From contig NZ_WWGX01000038.1 of the NCBI RefSeq assembly GCF_009862265.1, forward strand, positions 1 to 64,000: a stretch of DNA of 64,000 nt, given 5' to 3'. Positions 20,817 through 28,076 of this stretch are shown here, one piece after another (position 1 is the stretch's first letter; every line of letters starts with the position of its first letter). The position numbers and the translations under genes are program-made. The DNA comes from Streptomyces sp. SID8352. GTDB taxonomy: Bacteria; Actinomycetota; Actinomycetes; Streptomycetales; Streptomycetaceae. The notes under the pieces are model-generated. The model did not search any database. It was not told the origin of the DNA and saw only the letters and a program-made list of their open reading frames with translations.

Positions 20817-20859
20817 CACACCCGGCCGGACCTTGCCCGACAAGGTCCGGCCGAGTGTG
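20817..20859. terminator. Terminator hairpin after ald
   Basis: 19-bp stem with one mismatch: 5-bp CACAC/GTGTG outer part and a 13-bp CGGCCGGACCTTG inner part, loop cccga. Strong stem, no U-run; works in either orientation in principle. Confidence 0.7.
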
Positions 20860-21114
20860 TGTATGGTCACTTTGCGATGCTCGGTCAACTCGCCTCGAAC
20901 GCCACGGTTCGACCGATTCGCACACCGCCGAATCCTGCTGTGCGACGGTCGTACGCCCTTGACAGGGGGATGTTCCATTACCGACACATCGGGCCGGGTC
21001 CGGCGGATTGTGTTGCTGCGAACGCCCGACACGCCATAGAGTCGCGAACCGTCGGCATGGTGCCACGCTGACCTGTCCAGAAGTTCCCTGGTCACCAAGG
21101 AGGTAAGACGACTT

Positions 21115-22284
21115 GTGAATAAGTCGACATTTACTCCCGGGGGTGGTCAACCAGGGATGACCGCACGGGCCGAGGCCCCCGGGCGTCTTGAGGCCGTCGG
21201 CTCCGTCGCTGTACGCACCTTCGCAGCCCACCAGAGTCCGCAGGCAACTCGGACAGCACACATGAGCTTGGATGGCCAACACGTGAACGCCATGGCCGGC
21301 GACGGAAGTGGCGCGCCCCGCAACCACTTCGCCGACTACGACGAACTGCCCCAGGGGCACTTCTACGATCCGGACGCGGAGTACGAGCCCGATCCCGAGT
21401 ACGCGGCGACGCTCGCTCCCGACGCGGCCCGGCAGCGCCGGGAGCGCGTCGGTCCGACCGGACGCCCGCTGCCGTACTTCCCGATCCCGGGCCCGCTGAA
21501 CGAGCACGGCCCCGCGAAGATCATCGCGATGTGCAACCAGAAGGGCGGCGTCGGCAAGACCACGTCGACCATCAACCTGGGTGCCGCGCTCGCCGAGTAC
21601 GGCCGCCGGGTGCTGCTCGTCGACTTCGACCCGCAGGGCGCGCTCTCGGTCGGTCTCGGCGTCAACCCGATGGAACTCGACCTCACCGTCTACAACCTGC
21701 TCATGGAGCGGGGCATGGCGGCCGACGAGGTGCTGCTGAAGACCGCGGTCCCCAACATGGACCTGCTGCCCAGCAACATCGACCTGTCGGCGGCCGAGGT
21801 GCAGCTCGTGAGCGAGGTCGCGCGCGAGTCCACCCTCCAGCGGGCGCTCAAGCCGCTGATGGACGACTACGACTTCATCGTCATCGACTGCCAGCCCTCG
21901 CTGGGCCTGCTCACGGTCAACGCGCTGACCGCCGCGCACAAGGTGATCGTGCCGCTGGAGTGCGAGTTCTTCGCGCTGCGCGGCGTGGCGCTGCTGACGG
22001 AGACCATCGAGAAGGTCCAGGAGCGGCTCAACCCCGACCTGGAGCTGGACGGCATCCTCGCCACGATGTACGACTCGCGCACGGTGCACAGCCGCGAGGT
22101 GCTGGCGCGGGTCGTCGAGGCCTTCGACGACCACGTCTACCACACGGTCATCGGGCGCACGGTCCGCTTCCCGGAGACCACGGTCGCCGGTGAGCCGATC
22201 ACCACCTACGCCTCCAACTCCGTCGGTGCCGCCGCCTACCGCCAGCTCGCCAGGGAGGTGCTCGCCCGGTGTCACGCCGAGTGA
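21115..22284 (+). CDS. ParA/Soj-family ATPase
   Basis: 389 aa. A deviant Walker A KGGVGKTT (~residue 142), then VLLVDFDPQGALSVGLG, FIVIDCQPSLGLLTVNAL and the C-terminal ETTVAGEPI typical of chromosomal ParA. The ~135-residue N-terminal extension is poorly conserved and acidic/aromatic (DYDELPQGHFYDPDAE). GTG 21115 has a full aaggaggt SD. It is not the origin-proximal parAB pair (no parB, no parS). Its place upstream of scpA-scpB matches the M. tuberculosis Rv1708-scpA-scpB order as I recall it, pointing to a role in chromosome organisation with SMC-ScpAB. Confidence 0.93.
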   Translation: MNKSTFTPGGGQPGMTARAEAPGRLEAVGSVAVRTFAAHQSPQATRTAHMSLDGQHVNAMAGDGSGAPRNHFADYDELPQGHFYDPDAEYEPDPEYAATLAPDAARQRRERVGPTGRPLPYFPIPGPLNEHGPAKIIAMCNQKGGVGKTTSTINLGAALAEYGRRVLLVDFDPQGALSVGLGVNPMELDLTVYNLLMERGMAADEVLLKTAVPNMDLLPSNIDLSAAEVQLVSEVARESTLQRALKPLMDDYDFIVIDCQPSLGLLTVNALTAAHKVIVPLECEFFALRGVALLTETIEKVQERLNPDLELDGILATMYDSRTVHSREVLARVVEAFDDHVYHTVIGRTVRFPETTVAGEPITTYASNSVGAAAYRQLAREVLARCHAE

Positions 22285-22844
22285 GTCTGCCGGGTGCCGA
22301 CGAACTCTTCCGTACGACAGGCGGGACGGCGCTCCAGTCGTCCACCCCGCGCCGGCCGCCGGGCGGCGGCGAGGCCCGGATCCCCGGGCCGGCCGGGGAG
22401 AACGACCCGGCCGCCGCCGAGGACGCGCCGCAGTCGGTGCCCGCGCAGGGCGGCGACGGCGGGGGCCCGGAGCACGCCCCGGCGGCCGACGCCGAGCAGG
22501 GCGCGGCCGGTGAGCCGCACAGCCGGGCCGCGGAGCGCGCCGCGCGGGCCGTCGGGCGCGGCCCGGGAGCGCAGCAGGAGGCGCCCGCCGCCCAGCCCCG
22601 CAAGCGCGGCCGGGCCGCCGCGCGCCGCCCCAGCGGCCGGGAGCGCCACGACGAGAAGATCACCGTCTATGTCTCCGCCGAGGAGCTGATGGACCTGGAG
22701 CACGCCCGCCTGGTGCTCCGCGGCGAGCACGGGCTCGCCGTCGACCGGGGCCGGATCGTCCGCGAGGCGGTCGCCGTGGTCCTCGCCGACCTGGAGACCC
22801 GCGGCGAGGCCAGCATCCTCGTACGGCGGCTGCGCGGGCGGTAG
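22281..22844 (+). CDS. RHH-like protein coupled to ParA
   Basis: 187 aa. It starts at GTG 22281 inside the parA stop (GTGA overlap). Residues 1-115 are A/G/P-rich and disordered. The last ~65 residues (HDEKITVYVSAEELMDLEHARL … RGRIVREAVAVVLADLE) look like a ribbon-helix-helix DNA-binding unit with preceding KITVYVS strand. A small RHH protein immediately after a ParA ATPase recalls plasmid ParA-ParG/Omega centromere-binding pairs; this functional pairing is inference. It is followed by scpA 19 nt later. The low-complexity N-terminus could carry an Arg finger for ParA stimulation, but none is evident. Confidence 0.82.
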   Translation: MSLPGADELFRTTGGTALQSSTPRRPPGGGEARIPGPAGENDPAAAEDAPQSVPAQGGDGGGPEHAPAADAEQGAAGEPHSRAAERAARAVGRGPGAQQEAPAAQPRKRGRAAARRPSGRERHDEKITVYVSAEELMDLEHARLVLRGEHGLAVDRGRIVREAVAVVLADLETRGEASILVRRLRGR

Positions 22845-22863
22845 CGGGTAGCCTGCCAGGGCC

Positions 22864-24189
22864 ATGCCCGCGAACCACACCCCCCGCCGCCCCCTGGGCC
22901 GGGGTCCCCGCACCCCATCACCGCCCCCCACCGGGGCGCCGCCGCCCGGACCGCCGGGCACCACCGGGACGCGGACCGCGGAGCCCGCCTCCGGTCCGCG
23001 GAGCGCCGGACCGGGCGCGGCGGGACCCGGCCCCGGGGCCGCGGAACCCCCCGCGCCACCCCCGTCGCCCGCCCCGGGACCCGGCCGAGCGCCGCGGGCC
23101 GCCGAAGGGCCGTCCGCGGCGGCACCGGCCCCCGGGACGCCGCCAGGCGCCGCTCCCGGGACGCCCACCGGCCCGGCCGGGGACGGCGACGGGGAGCACG
23201 GGGCCGACGGGGAGCCCGGCGCGGCCGGCGGTCCGGTGCCCGGCGGTGCCGGAACGGCGGACGCGGAGCCGGAAGGGGCGCCGAGCGCCGAGGGCGTCTT
23301 CACGGTGCGGCTGGCCAACTTCGAGGGGCCGTTCGACCTGCTGCTCCAGCTGATCGCCAAGCACCGGATGGATGTCACCGAGGTCGCCCTGTCCCGGGTG
23401 ACCGACGAGTTCATGGCGCACATCCGGGCGCGGGGCCCGGACTGGGACCTGGACGAGACGACCGAGTTCCTGGTCGTCGCCGCCACCCTGCTCGACCTCA
23501 AGGCGGCCCGGCTGCTGCCCGCCGCCGAGGTGGAGGACGAGGCCGACCTCGCCCTGCTGGAGGCCCGCGACCTGCTCTTCGCTCGGCTGCTCGAGTACCG
23601 CGCCTTCAAGCGGATCGCGGAGATCTTCGCCGAGCGGCTCGACGCCGAGGCCCGCCGCCACCCCCGCACCGTCGGCCTGGAGCCGCACCACGCCGAGCTG
23701 CTGCCCGAGGTCGTCCTGACCATCGGGCCCGAGGGACTCGCCCGGCTCGCCGTGACGGCGACGCGGCCCCGGCCCGAGCCGCAGGTGTACGTCGACCACA
23801 TCCACGCGCCCCTGGTGAGCGTGCGGGAGCAGGCCGGTGTCGTCGTGGCCCGGCTGCGCGAGCTGGGCGAGGCGAGCTTCCGGGACCTGGTGGAGGACAC
23901 CGACGACACCCTGACCGTGGTGGCCCGCTTCCTGGCGCTGCTGGAGCTGTACCGGGAGCGGGCCGTCGCCCTGGACCAGGAGACCGCCCTCGGCGACCTG
24001 CTGGTCCGCTGGACCGGCGGGGACCGGGACACCGTGCCGCTGGTCACCGACGAGTTCGACCGGCCGCCGGAGGAGCGCGCCCCCGCCGCCCCGGGCGGCC
24101 CGGGGGACCATGGGGGAGGGCCGGGGACGGCGCGGGACCGGGAGACGGCACGGGACCACCAGGGGACGACGGAGGACGGCACGGCATGA
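22864..24189 (+). CDS. scpA: Segregation and condensation protein A
   Basis: 441 aa, much longer than the usual ~250-280. Residues 1-140 are Pro/Gly/Ala-rich and likely disordered; the ScpA core begins FTVRLANFEGPFDLLLQLI (~residue 142) and continues DLDETTEFLVVAATLLDLKAARLLP. The C-terminal winged-helix part follows, then ~40 charged residues. ScpA is the kleisin that bridges SMC heads. The ATG at 22864 has a TAGCCT box 9 nt upstream. A start near residue 135 would give a normal-sized protein but has no good SD. Stop overlaps the scpB start (ATGA). Confidence 0.93.
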   Translation: MPANHTPRRPLGRGPRTPSPPPTGAPPPGPPGTTGTRTAEPASGPRSAGPGAAGPGPGAAEPPAPPPSPAPGPGRAPRAAEGPSAAAPAPGTPPGAAPGTPTGPAGDGDGEHGADGEPGAAGGPVPGGAGTADAEPEGAPSAEGVFTVRLANFEGPFDLLLQLIAKHRMDVTEVALSRVTDEFMAHIRARGPDWDLDETTEFLVVAATLLDLKAARLLPAAEVEDEADLALLEARDLLFARLLEYRAFKRIAEIFAERLDAEARRHPRTVGLEPHHAELLPEVVLTIGPEGLARLAVTATRPRPEPQVYVDHIHAPLVSVREQAGVVVARLRELGEASFRDLVEDTDDTLTVVARFLALLELYRERAVALDQETALGDLLVRWTGGDRDTVPLVTDEFDRPPEERAPAAPGGPGDHGGGPGTARDRETARDHQGTTEDGTA

Positions 24190-24884
24190 ACGAAGCGGCT
24201 GAGGTGAGCGACGGCACGGGCCGGGCACCCGGCACCCCGCCCGGCGTCGCGGACCTCGACCTGGGGCCCGCCCTGGAGGCCGTCCTCATGGTCGTCGACG
24301 AGCCCGCCACCGAGGAGCACCTGGCCCGGGTCCTCCAGCGGCCCCGGCGGTCCGTCGCGGACGCGCTGCGCGCCCTGGCCGACGAGTACACCGCCCAGGG
24401 CCGGGGCTTCGAGCTGCGGCGGATCGCGGGCGGCTGGCGCCTCTCCACCCGGTCCGAGTACGCCGCCGCCGTCGAGGGCTTCGTCCTGGACGGCCAGCAG
24501 GCCCGGCTCACGCAGGCGGCCCTGGAGACCCTCGCGGTGGTCGCCTACCGCCAGCCGGTCAGCCGCGGCCGCGTCTCGGCGGTGCGCGGGGTGAACTGCG
24601 ACGGCGTGATGCGGACCCTCCTCCAGCGGGGGCTGGTGCGGGAGGCGGGCACGGAACCCGAAACAGGTGCGATCCTGTACGTGACGACGAACCACTTCCT
24701 GGAGCGGCTGGGCCTGCGGGACCTGGACGAGCTACCGGACCTCGCGCCCTTCCTCCCGGAGGCGGCGGCGGTCGAGGCCGAGAGCCAGGAGGGCGTGCCG
24801 TCGTTCGACCCGGACGCGCCCGACGCGGACGACGCCGACCCGGCGAGCACGACCCACACGAACACGACGACGACGGAAATCTGA
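24186..24884 (+). CDS. scpB: Segregation and condensation protein B
   Basis: 232 aa. Two winged-helix domains: LGPALEAVLMVVDEPATEEHLARVL at the N-terminus and QAALETLAVVAYRQPVSRGRV…VRGVNCDGVMRTLLQRGLV in the second. It binds ScpA as a dimer in the SMC complex. The C-terminal ~40 residues are acidic/Thr-rich, ending THTNTTTTEI. ATG 24186 overlaps the scpA stop, and its own stop overlaps the ATG of the next gene, so the three are translationally coupled. Confidence 0.94.
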   Translation: MNEAAEVSDGTGRAPGTPPGVADLDLGPALEAVLMVVDEPATEEHLARVLQRPRRSVADALRALADEYTAQGRGFELRRIAGGWRLSTRSEYAAAVEGFVLDGQQARLTQAALETLAVVAYRQPVSRGRVSAVRGVNCDGVMRTLLQRGLVREAGTEPETGAILYVTTNHFLERLGLRDLDELPDLAPFLPEAAAVEAESQEGVPSFDPDAPDADDADPASTTHTNTTTTEI

Positions 24885-25951
24885 TGCGAAGCAGCGGCAG
24901 CGGCAAGAGCGGCGGGCGCGGGAACTACCGCGGCGCCGGCAACAGCAGGGACCAGAAGCAGGGGCAGGGCCAGGGCCGCCCCCGCAAGCCCCGCCCGGAG
25001 GAGCGCCGCTACGACGTCGGTCCCGGCGCCTCCGCCGAGGGCCCGAAGTCGGGGCGCGGGGGGGCCGCGCGCGGCGGGGCCAAGGGCGGGCCGAAGAGGC
25101 CCCAGCAGCACGGGCGCAGCGCCCCGGCCACCTCCCGCGAGTACGAGACGCGGGCGGAGGAGCGCAACCGCGAGCGGTACGCGGGCAAGAAGGAGGTCCG
25201 GCTGCCCCGGACCTTCCCGGGTGCCGAGCAGGAGGGCGAGCGCCTGCAGAAGGTCCTGGCCCGCGCCGGATACGGCTCCCGCCGGGCCTGCGAGGAGCTG
25301 ATCGAGCAGGCGAGGGTCGAGATCAACGGCGAGATCGTGCTGGAGCAGGGCCGCCGCGTCGACCCGGAGAAGGACGAGGTCAAGGTCGACGGCCTGACCG
25401 TGGCGACCCAGTCGTACCAGTTCTTCTCGCTGAACAAGCCCGCCGGAGTGGTGTCCACCATGGAGGACCCGGAGGGCCGCCAGTGCCTCGGTGACTACGT
25501 CACCAACCGGGAGACCCGCCTCTTCCACGTCGGACGGCTCGACACCGAGACCGAGGGCGTCATCCTGCTCACCAACCACGGCGAGCTGGCCCACCGGCTG
25601 ACCCACCCCCGGTACGGGGTGCGCAAGACGTATCTGGCGCACATCGTCGGGCCCATCCCGCGCGACCTCGGCAAGCGGCTCAAGGACGGCATCCAGCTGG
25701 AGGACGGGTACGCGCGCGCGGACCACTTCCGGGTGGTGGAGCAGACCGGCCGGAACTACCTCGTCGAGGTCACCCTGCACGAGGGCCGCAAGCACATCGT
25801 CCGCCGGATGCTGGCGGAGGCGGGCTTCCCCGTCGACAAGCTGGTGCGCACCGGCTTCGGGCCGATCACCCTGGGCGACCAGAAGTCCGGCTGGCTGCGC
25901 CGGCTCTCCAACACGGAGGTCGGGATGCTGATGCAGGAGGTCGAGCTCTAG
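24884..25951 (+). CDS. rluB: RsuA/RluB-family pseudouridine synthase
   Basis: 355 aa. Residues 1-~115 are a basic G/R/K/S/Q-rich tail. The S4 domain follows (RLQKVLARAGYGSRRACEEL), then the pseudouridine synthase core with the catalytic Asp in HVGRLDTETEGVILLT and the C-terminal EGRKHIVRRML. The RluB group modifies 23S rRNA. Last gene of the parA-rluB operon; a MITE-like element begins ~10 nt after its stop. Specific RluB assignment rests on the scpB neighbourhood and family type. Confidence 0.93.
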   Translation: MRSSGSGKSGGRGNYRGAGNSRDQKQGQGQGRPRKPRPEERRYDVGPGASAEGPKSGRGGAARGGAKGGPKRPQQHGRSAPATSREYETRAEERNRERYAGKKEVRLPRTFPGAEQEGERLQKVLARAGYGSRRACEELIEQARVEINGEIVLEQGRRVDPEKDEVKVDGLTVATQSYQFFSLNKPAGVVSTMEDPEGRQCLGDYVTNRETRLFHVGRLDTETEGVILLTNHGELAHRLTHPRYGVRKTYLAHIVGPIPRDLGKRLKDGIQLEDGYARADHFRVVEQTGRNYLVEVTLHEGRKHIVRRMLAEAGFPVDKLVRTGFGPITLGDQKSGWLRRLSNTEVGMLMQEVEL

Positions 25952-25958
25952 TACTCCA

Positions 25959-26130
25959 GGGCCTGTCCGACGACTGCCGTCGTCGCCCGCGGGGCGGCCG
26001 CGCGGTGTCAGGTCCGTGCTCCCGGCGCGCCGGCCCCGTGCCTTCGTACGTGGACGTACCCAGGGCCGGTGCGCGGCGGGAGTGCGTGCATCGCGTCGTG
26101 AGGCGGGCGGGGAGTCTGTCGGACAGGCCC
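25959..26130 (+). mobile_element. MITE-like element, copy 1
   Basis: About 170 bp with 13-bp terminal inverted repeats: gggcctgtccgac (25959-25971) and gtcggacaggccc (26118-26130). A second copy in the same orientation lies at 28952-29123, roughly 85-90 % identical by eye, with a ~6-nt indel. No transposase inside. Target-site duplication not clear. One minus-strand frame is conserved between copies (a TKARGRRAGST…LTPRGRP stretch), perhaps a relic of a transposase end or mere conservation of the element. Confidence 0.8.
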
Positions 26131-26207
26131 CGGGCCCCAGGCCGCTCCGCCGCCCGCGCGAAGCCGGAGCCCGGCGGTCCGCGGGGCCGCACGGGCGGTG
26201 CCCGGGG

Positions 26208-26267
26208 TTGTGGCGACCGGCCACCCCCTTTTATAGTCCAAGTGACTCTTAAAGGGGGTGGCCGGTC
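26208..26267. promoter_or_regulatory. nrtR promoter with 17-bp palindrome and inner operator
   Basis: A TTGTGG/TATAGT promoter (26208-26213, 26232-26237; 18-nt spacing). A perfect 17-bp inverted repeat (26215-26231 and 26251-26267) flanks a 19-nt centre that contains AGTC-caagt-GACT and overlaps the -10. The right arm includes the SD-like aaaggggg, so it could be sequestered in RNA if transcription began upstream. NrtR proteins are known to autoregulate; assigning AGTC-N5-GACT to NrtR is inference. Confidence 0.65.
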
Positions 26268-27002
26268 CTGCTCGGCTACGACAAGCACGCCCACGAACCC
26301 TTCGCCGTCACCGCCGACCTCGCCGTCCTCACGCTCCGCGCGGGCGCCCTGCACGTGCTGCTCGTCGAGCGCGGACAGGAGCCCTACGCCGGCCGCTGGG
26401 CCCTGCCCGGCGGCTTCCTGCTGCCCGACGAGTCCGCCGAGACCGCCGCCCGCCGCGAACTGGCCGAGGAGACCGGCCTCGCGGACGCGGCCGGACCGCA
26501 CCTGGAGCAGGTGCGCACCTACAGCGACCCCGGCCGCGACCCCCGGATGCGCGTCGTCTCCGTGGCCTTCGCGGCCCTGCTGCCCGCCCCGCCCGGCCGG
26601 CCCCCCGCCGAACCGCGCGCCGCCACCGACGCGGCCGACGCCCGCTGGGTGCCCTACGAGCGGGCCCGCGGCCTCGCCTTCGACCACGACCGTATCCTGG
26701 CCGACGCCCGCGCCAGGGTCGGCGCCGTACTGGAACACACCCCCCTGGCCGCCGCCTGCTGCCCGCCCGAGTTCACCCTCGGCGAGCTGCGGCAGGTCTA
26801 CGAGGCCGTGTGGGGCACCACGCTGGACCGGGCCAACTTCCGCCGCAAGGTCCTCGCCACCCCCGGCTTCGTCGAGCCCGTCCCCGGCGCCGCCCGGCTG
26901 ACCGGCGGCCGGGGCAAGCCCGCCGCCCTGTACCGCGCCGGGCCCGCCACCGCCCTCCACCCGCCCCTGTCGCGCGCCCCCCGGGAAGGACACCCCGCAT
27001 GA
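26268..27002 (+). CDS. nrtR: NrtR-like NUDIX-related transcriptional regulator
   Basis: 244 aa if started at CTG 26268. The N-terminal NUDIX-like domain reads GYDKHAHEPFAVTADLAVLTL … LPGGFLLPDESAETAARRELAEETGL; a winged-helix C-terminal domain follows (FTLGELRQVYEAVWGTTLDRANFRRKVL…, GGRGKPAALYR), the NrtR architecture. These regulators sense ADP-ribose and control NAD genes. No ATG, GTG or TTG lies in frame between the upstream stop (26250-26252) and GYDKHA. CTG 26268 sits 9 nt after aaaggggg and gives the N-terminus expected of the family. The alternative is a 1-nt sequence error or mutation. Coupled (ATGA) to the ADP-ribosylglycohydrolase gene. Confidence 0.8.
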   Translation: MLGYDKHAHEPFAVTADLAVLTLRAGALHVLLVERGQEPYAGRWALPGGFLLPDESAETAARRELAEETGLADAAGPHLEQVRTYSDPGRDPRMRVVSVAFAALLPAPPGRPPAEPRAATDAADARWVPYERARGLAFDHDRILADARARVGAVLEHTPLAAACCPPEFTLGELRQVYEAVWGTTLDRANFRRKVLATPGFVEPVPGAARLTGGRGKPAALYRAGPATALHPPLSRAPREGHPA

Positions 27003-28018
27003 CCACGACCACCGCCACCCGGCGCGCCACCGGAGCGCTCCTCGGACTCGCCCTCGGCGACGCGCTGGGCTTCCCCACCGAGTTCCACGACGTGCCCACG
27101 ATCCTCGCCGGGTTCGGCCCCTGGCGGGAGAGGGAGCTGCCGCTTCCCGCCGTCGTCTCCGACGACACCCAGATGACCCTCGCCCTCGGCCGCGCCCTGC
27201 GCGCCGCCACGGAACGGGGACCGCTCGGCCCCCGGGAACTGGAGGGCCCGCTGCGAAGGGAGTTCACGGACTGGTACCGCTCGCCCGAGAACGACCGGGC
27301 CCCCGGCACCACCTGCCTGGGGGCCTGCGCGCTCCTGGAGGACGGGGACCGCCGCTGGCAGGACGCCTCCCGGATCGGCTCCAAGGGCTGCGGCGCCAAC
27401 ATGCGCGTCGCCCCCCTCGGACTCCTCCCCGGCCTCGGCGACGAACAGCGCGCGGGCGCCGCCCAGTTCCAGGCCGCGCTCACCCACGGCCACCCCACCG
27501 CGCTGGCCGCCTCCGACCTCACCGCCCGCGCCGTGCTCCTCCTCGCGCGGGGGACCGCCCCCGGCGCGCTCCCCGGACTGCTGCGCGCCCACGCCCTGGA
27601 GCAGCGCACCCGCTACCACGAGGAGTGGCTCGGGGACCTCTGGACCCGCGCCGGGGACACCGGGCCGGGGGAGTTCATCGCCCGCGGCTGGGACGAGTGC
27701 CTGGCCGCCCTCGACCGCCTCGGGCACGCCCTGCGCACCGCCTCCCCCGAGACCGACCCGTGCCTCGCGGTCGGGGAGGGCTGGATCGCCGAGGAGGCGC
27801 TGGCCGCCGGGCTGCTCTGCTTCCTGCTCCTCCCCGACGAGCCGCTGACCGCCCTGCGCCGCGCCGCCTGCACCTCGGGCGACTCCGACTCCATCGCCTG
27901 CCTCGCGGGGGCGTTCGCGGGCGCGCACCTCGGCGCCGGCGCCTGGCCGCGGGAGTGGGCGGACAGCGTGGAGTACCGCGCCGGTCTGCTCTCCCTCGGC
28001 GCCCTCTGGGACAACTGA
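26999..28018 (+). CDS. ADP-ribosylglycohydrolase
   Basis: 339 aa. The family's metal/substrate sites are visible: GALLGLALGDALGFPTEF at the N-terminus, VVSDDTQMTLAL (~residue 54), CGANMRVAPLG and GDSDSIACLAGAFAGA near the C-terminus (DxxD motif binding Mg). The enzyme removes ADP-ribose from proteins or hydrolyses related ADP-ribosyl compounds (DraG/ARH type); substrate unknown. ATG 26999 overlaps the nrtR stop and has ggaagga upstream. Linkage to an ADP-ribose-sensing regulator supports a role in ADP-ribose/NAD turnover. Converges on the nucleotidyltransferase. Confidence 0.92.
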   Translation: MTTTTATRRATGALLGLALGDALGFPTEFHDVPTILAGFGPWRERELPLPAVVSDDTQMTLALGRALRAATERGPLGPRELEGPLRREFTDWYRSPENDRAPGTTCLGACALLEDGDRRWQDASRIGSKGCGANMRVAPLGLLPGLGDEQRAGAAQFQAALTHGHPTALAASDLTARAVLLLARGTAPGALPGLLRAHALEQRTRYHEEWLGDLWTRAGDTGPGEFIARGWDECLAALDRLGHALRTASPETDPCLAVGEGWIAEEALAAGLLCFLLLPDEPLTALRRAACTSGDSDSIACLAGAFAGAHLGAGAWPREWADSVEYRAGLLSLGALWDN

Positions 28019-28049
28019 GCCCGCGTCCGCTCCGGCGGGCGCCGGGCGC

Positions 28050-28066
28050 CCGGTCCGCCGGACCGG
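28050..28066. terminator. Short hairpin between convergent genes
   Basis: CCGGTCC-gcc-GGACCGG, a 7-bp perfect stem between the stops of the ADP-ribosylglycohydrolase and nucleotidyltransferase genes. Small and without a U-run; a weak bidirectional terminator at most. Confidence 0.35.
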
Positions 28067-28076
28067 CCCGGGGGCG

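Larger units (their letters stand above)
20720..21114. other. Intergenic region ald-parA
   Basis: 395 nt. It contains an imperfect 14-bp inverted repeat (20751-20764/20788-20801), the ald terminator hairpin (20817-20859), then ~250 nt of comparatively AT-rich sequence likely holding the parA promoter. The canonical Streptomyces parS sequence (gtttcacgtgaaac) is not present. Confidence 0.55.

Noticed and set aside
20720..21114. parS site near parA
   Set aside because: No gtttcacgtgaaac-like palindrome is present; this ParA is not the origin-proximal one.
21061..21120. Riboswitch upstream of parA or pyrG
   Set aside because: No conserved riboswitch core was recognised in either leader.
25966..26901. 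Long open frames crossing the MITE copy 1
   Set aside because: No start or SD; conserved residues between copies only reflect conserved element DNA.
26258..26998. GTG 26258 as start of one long gene reaching into the ADP-ribosylglycohydrolase
   Set aside because: The product before 26999 would be Arg/Pro-rich and unrelated to any family; the NrtR frame in the same stretch has clear domain matches.
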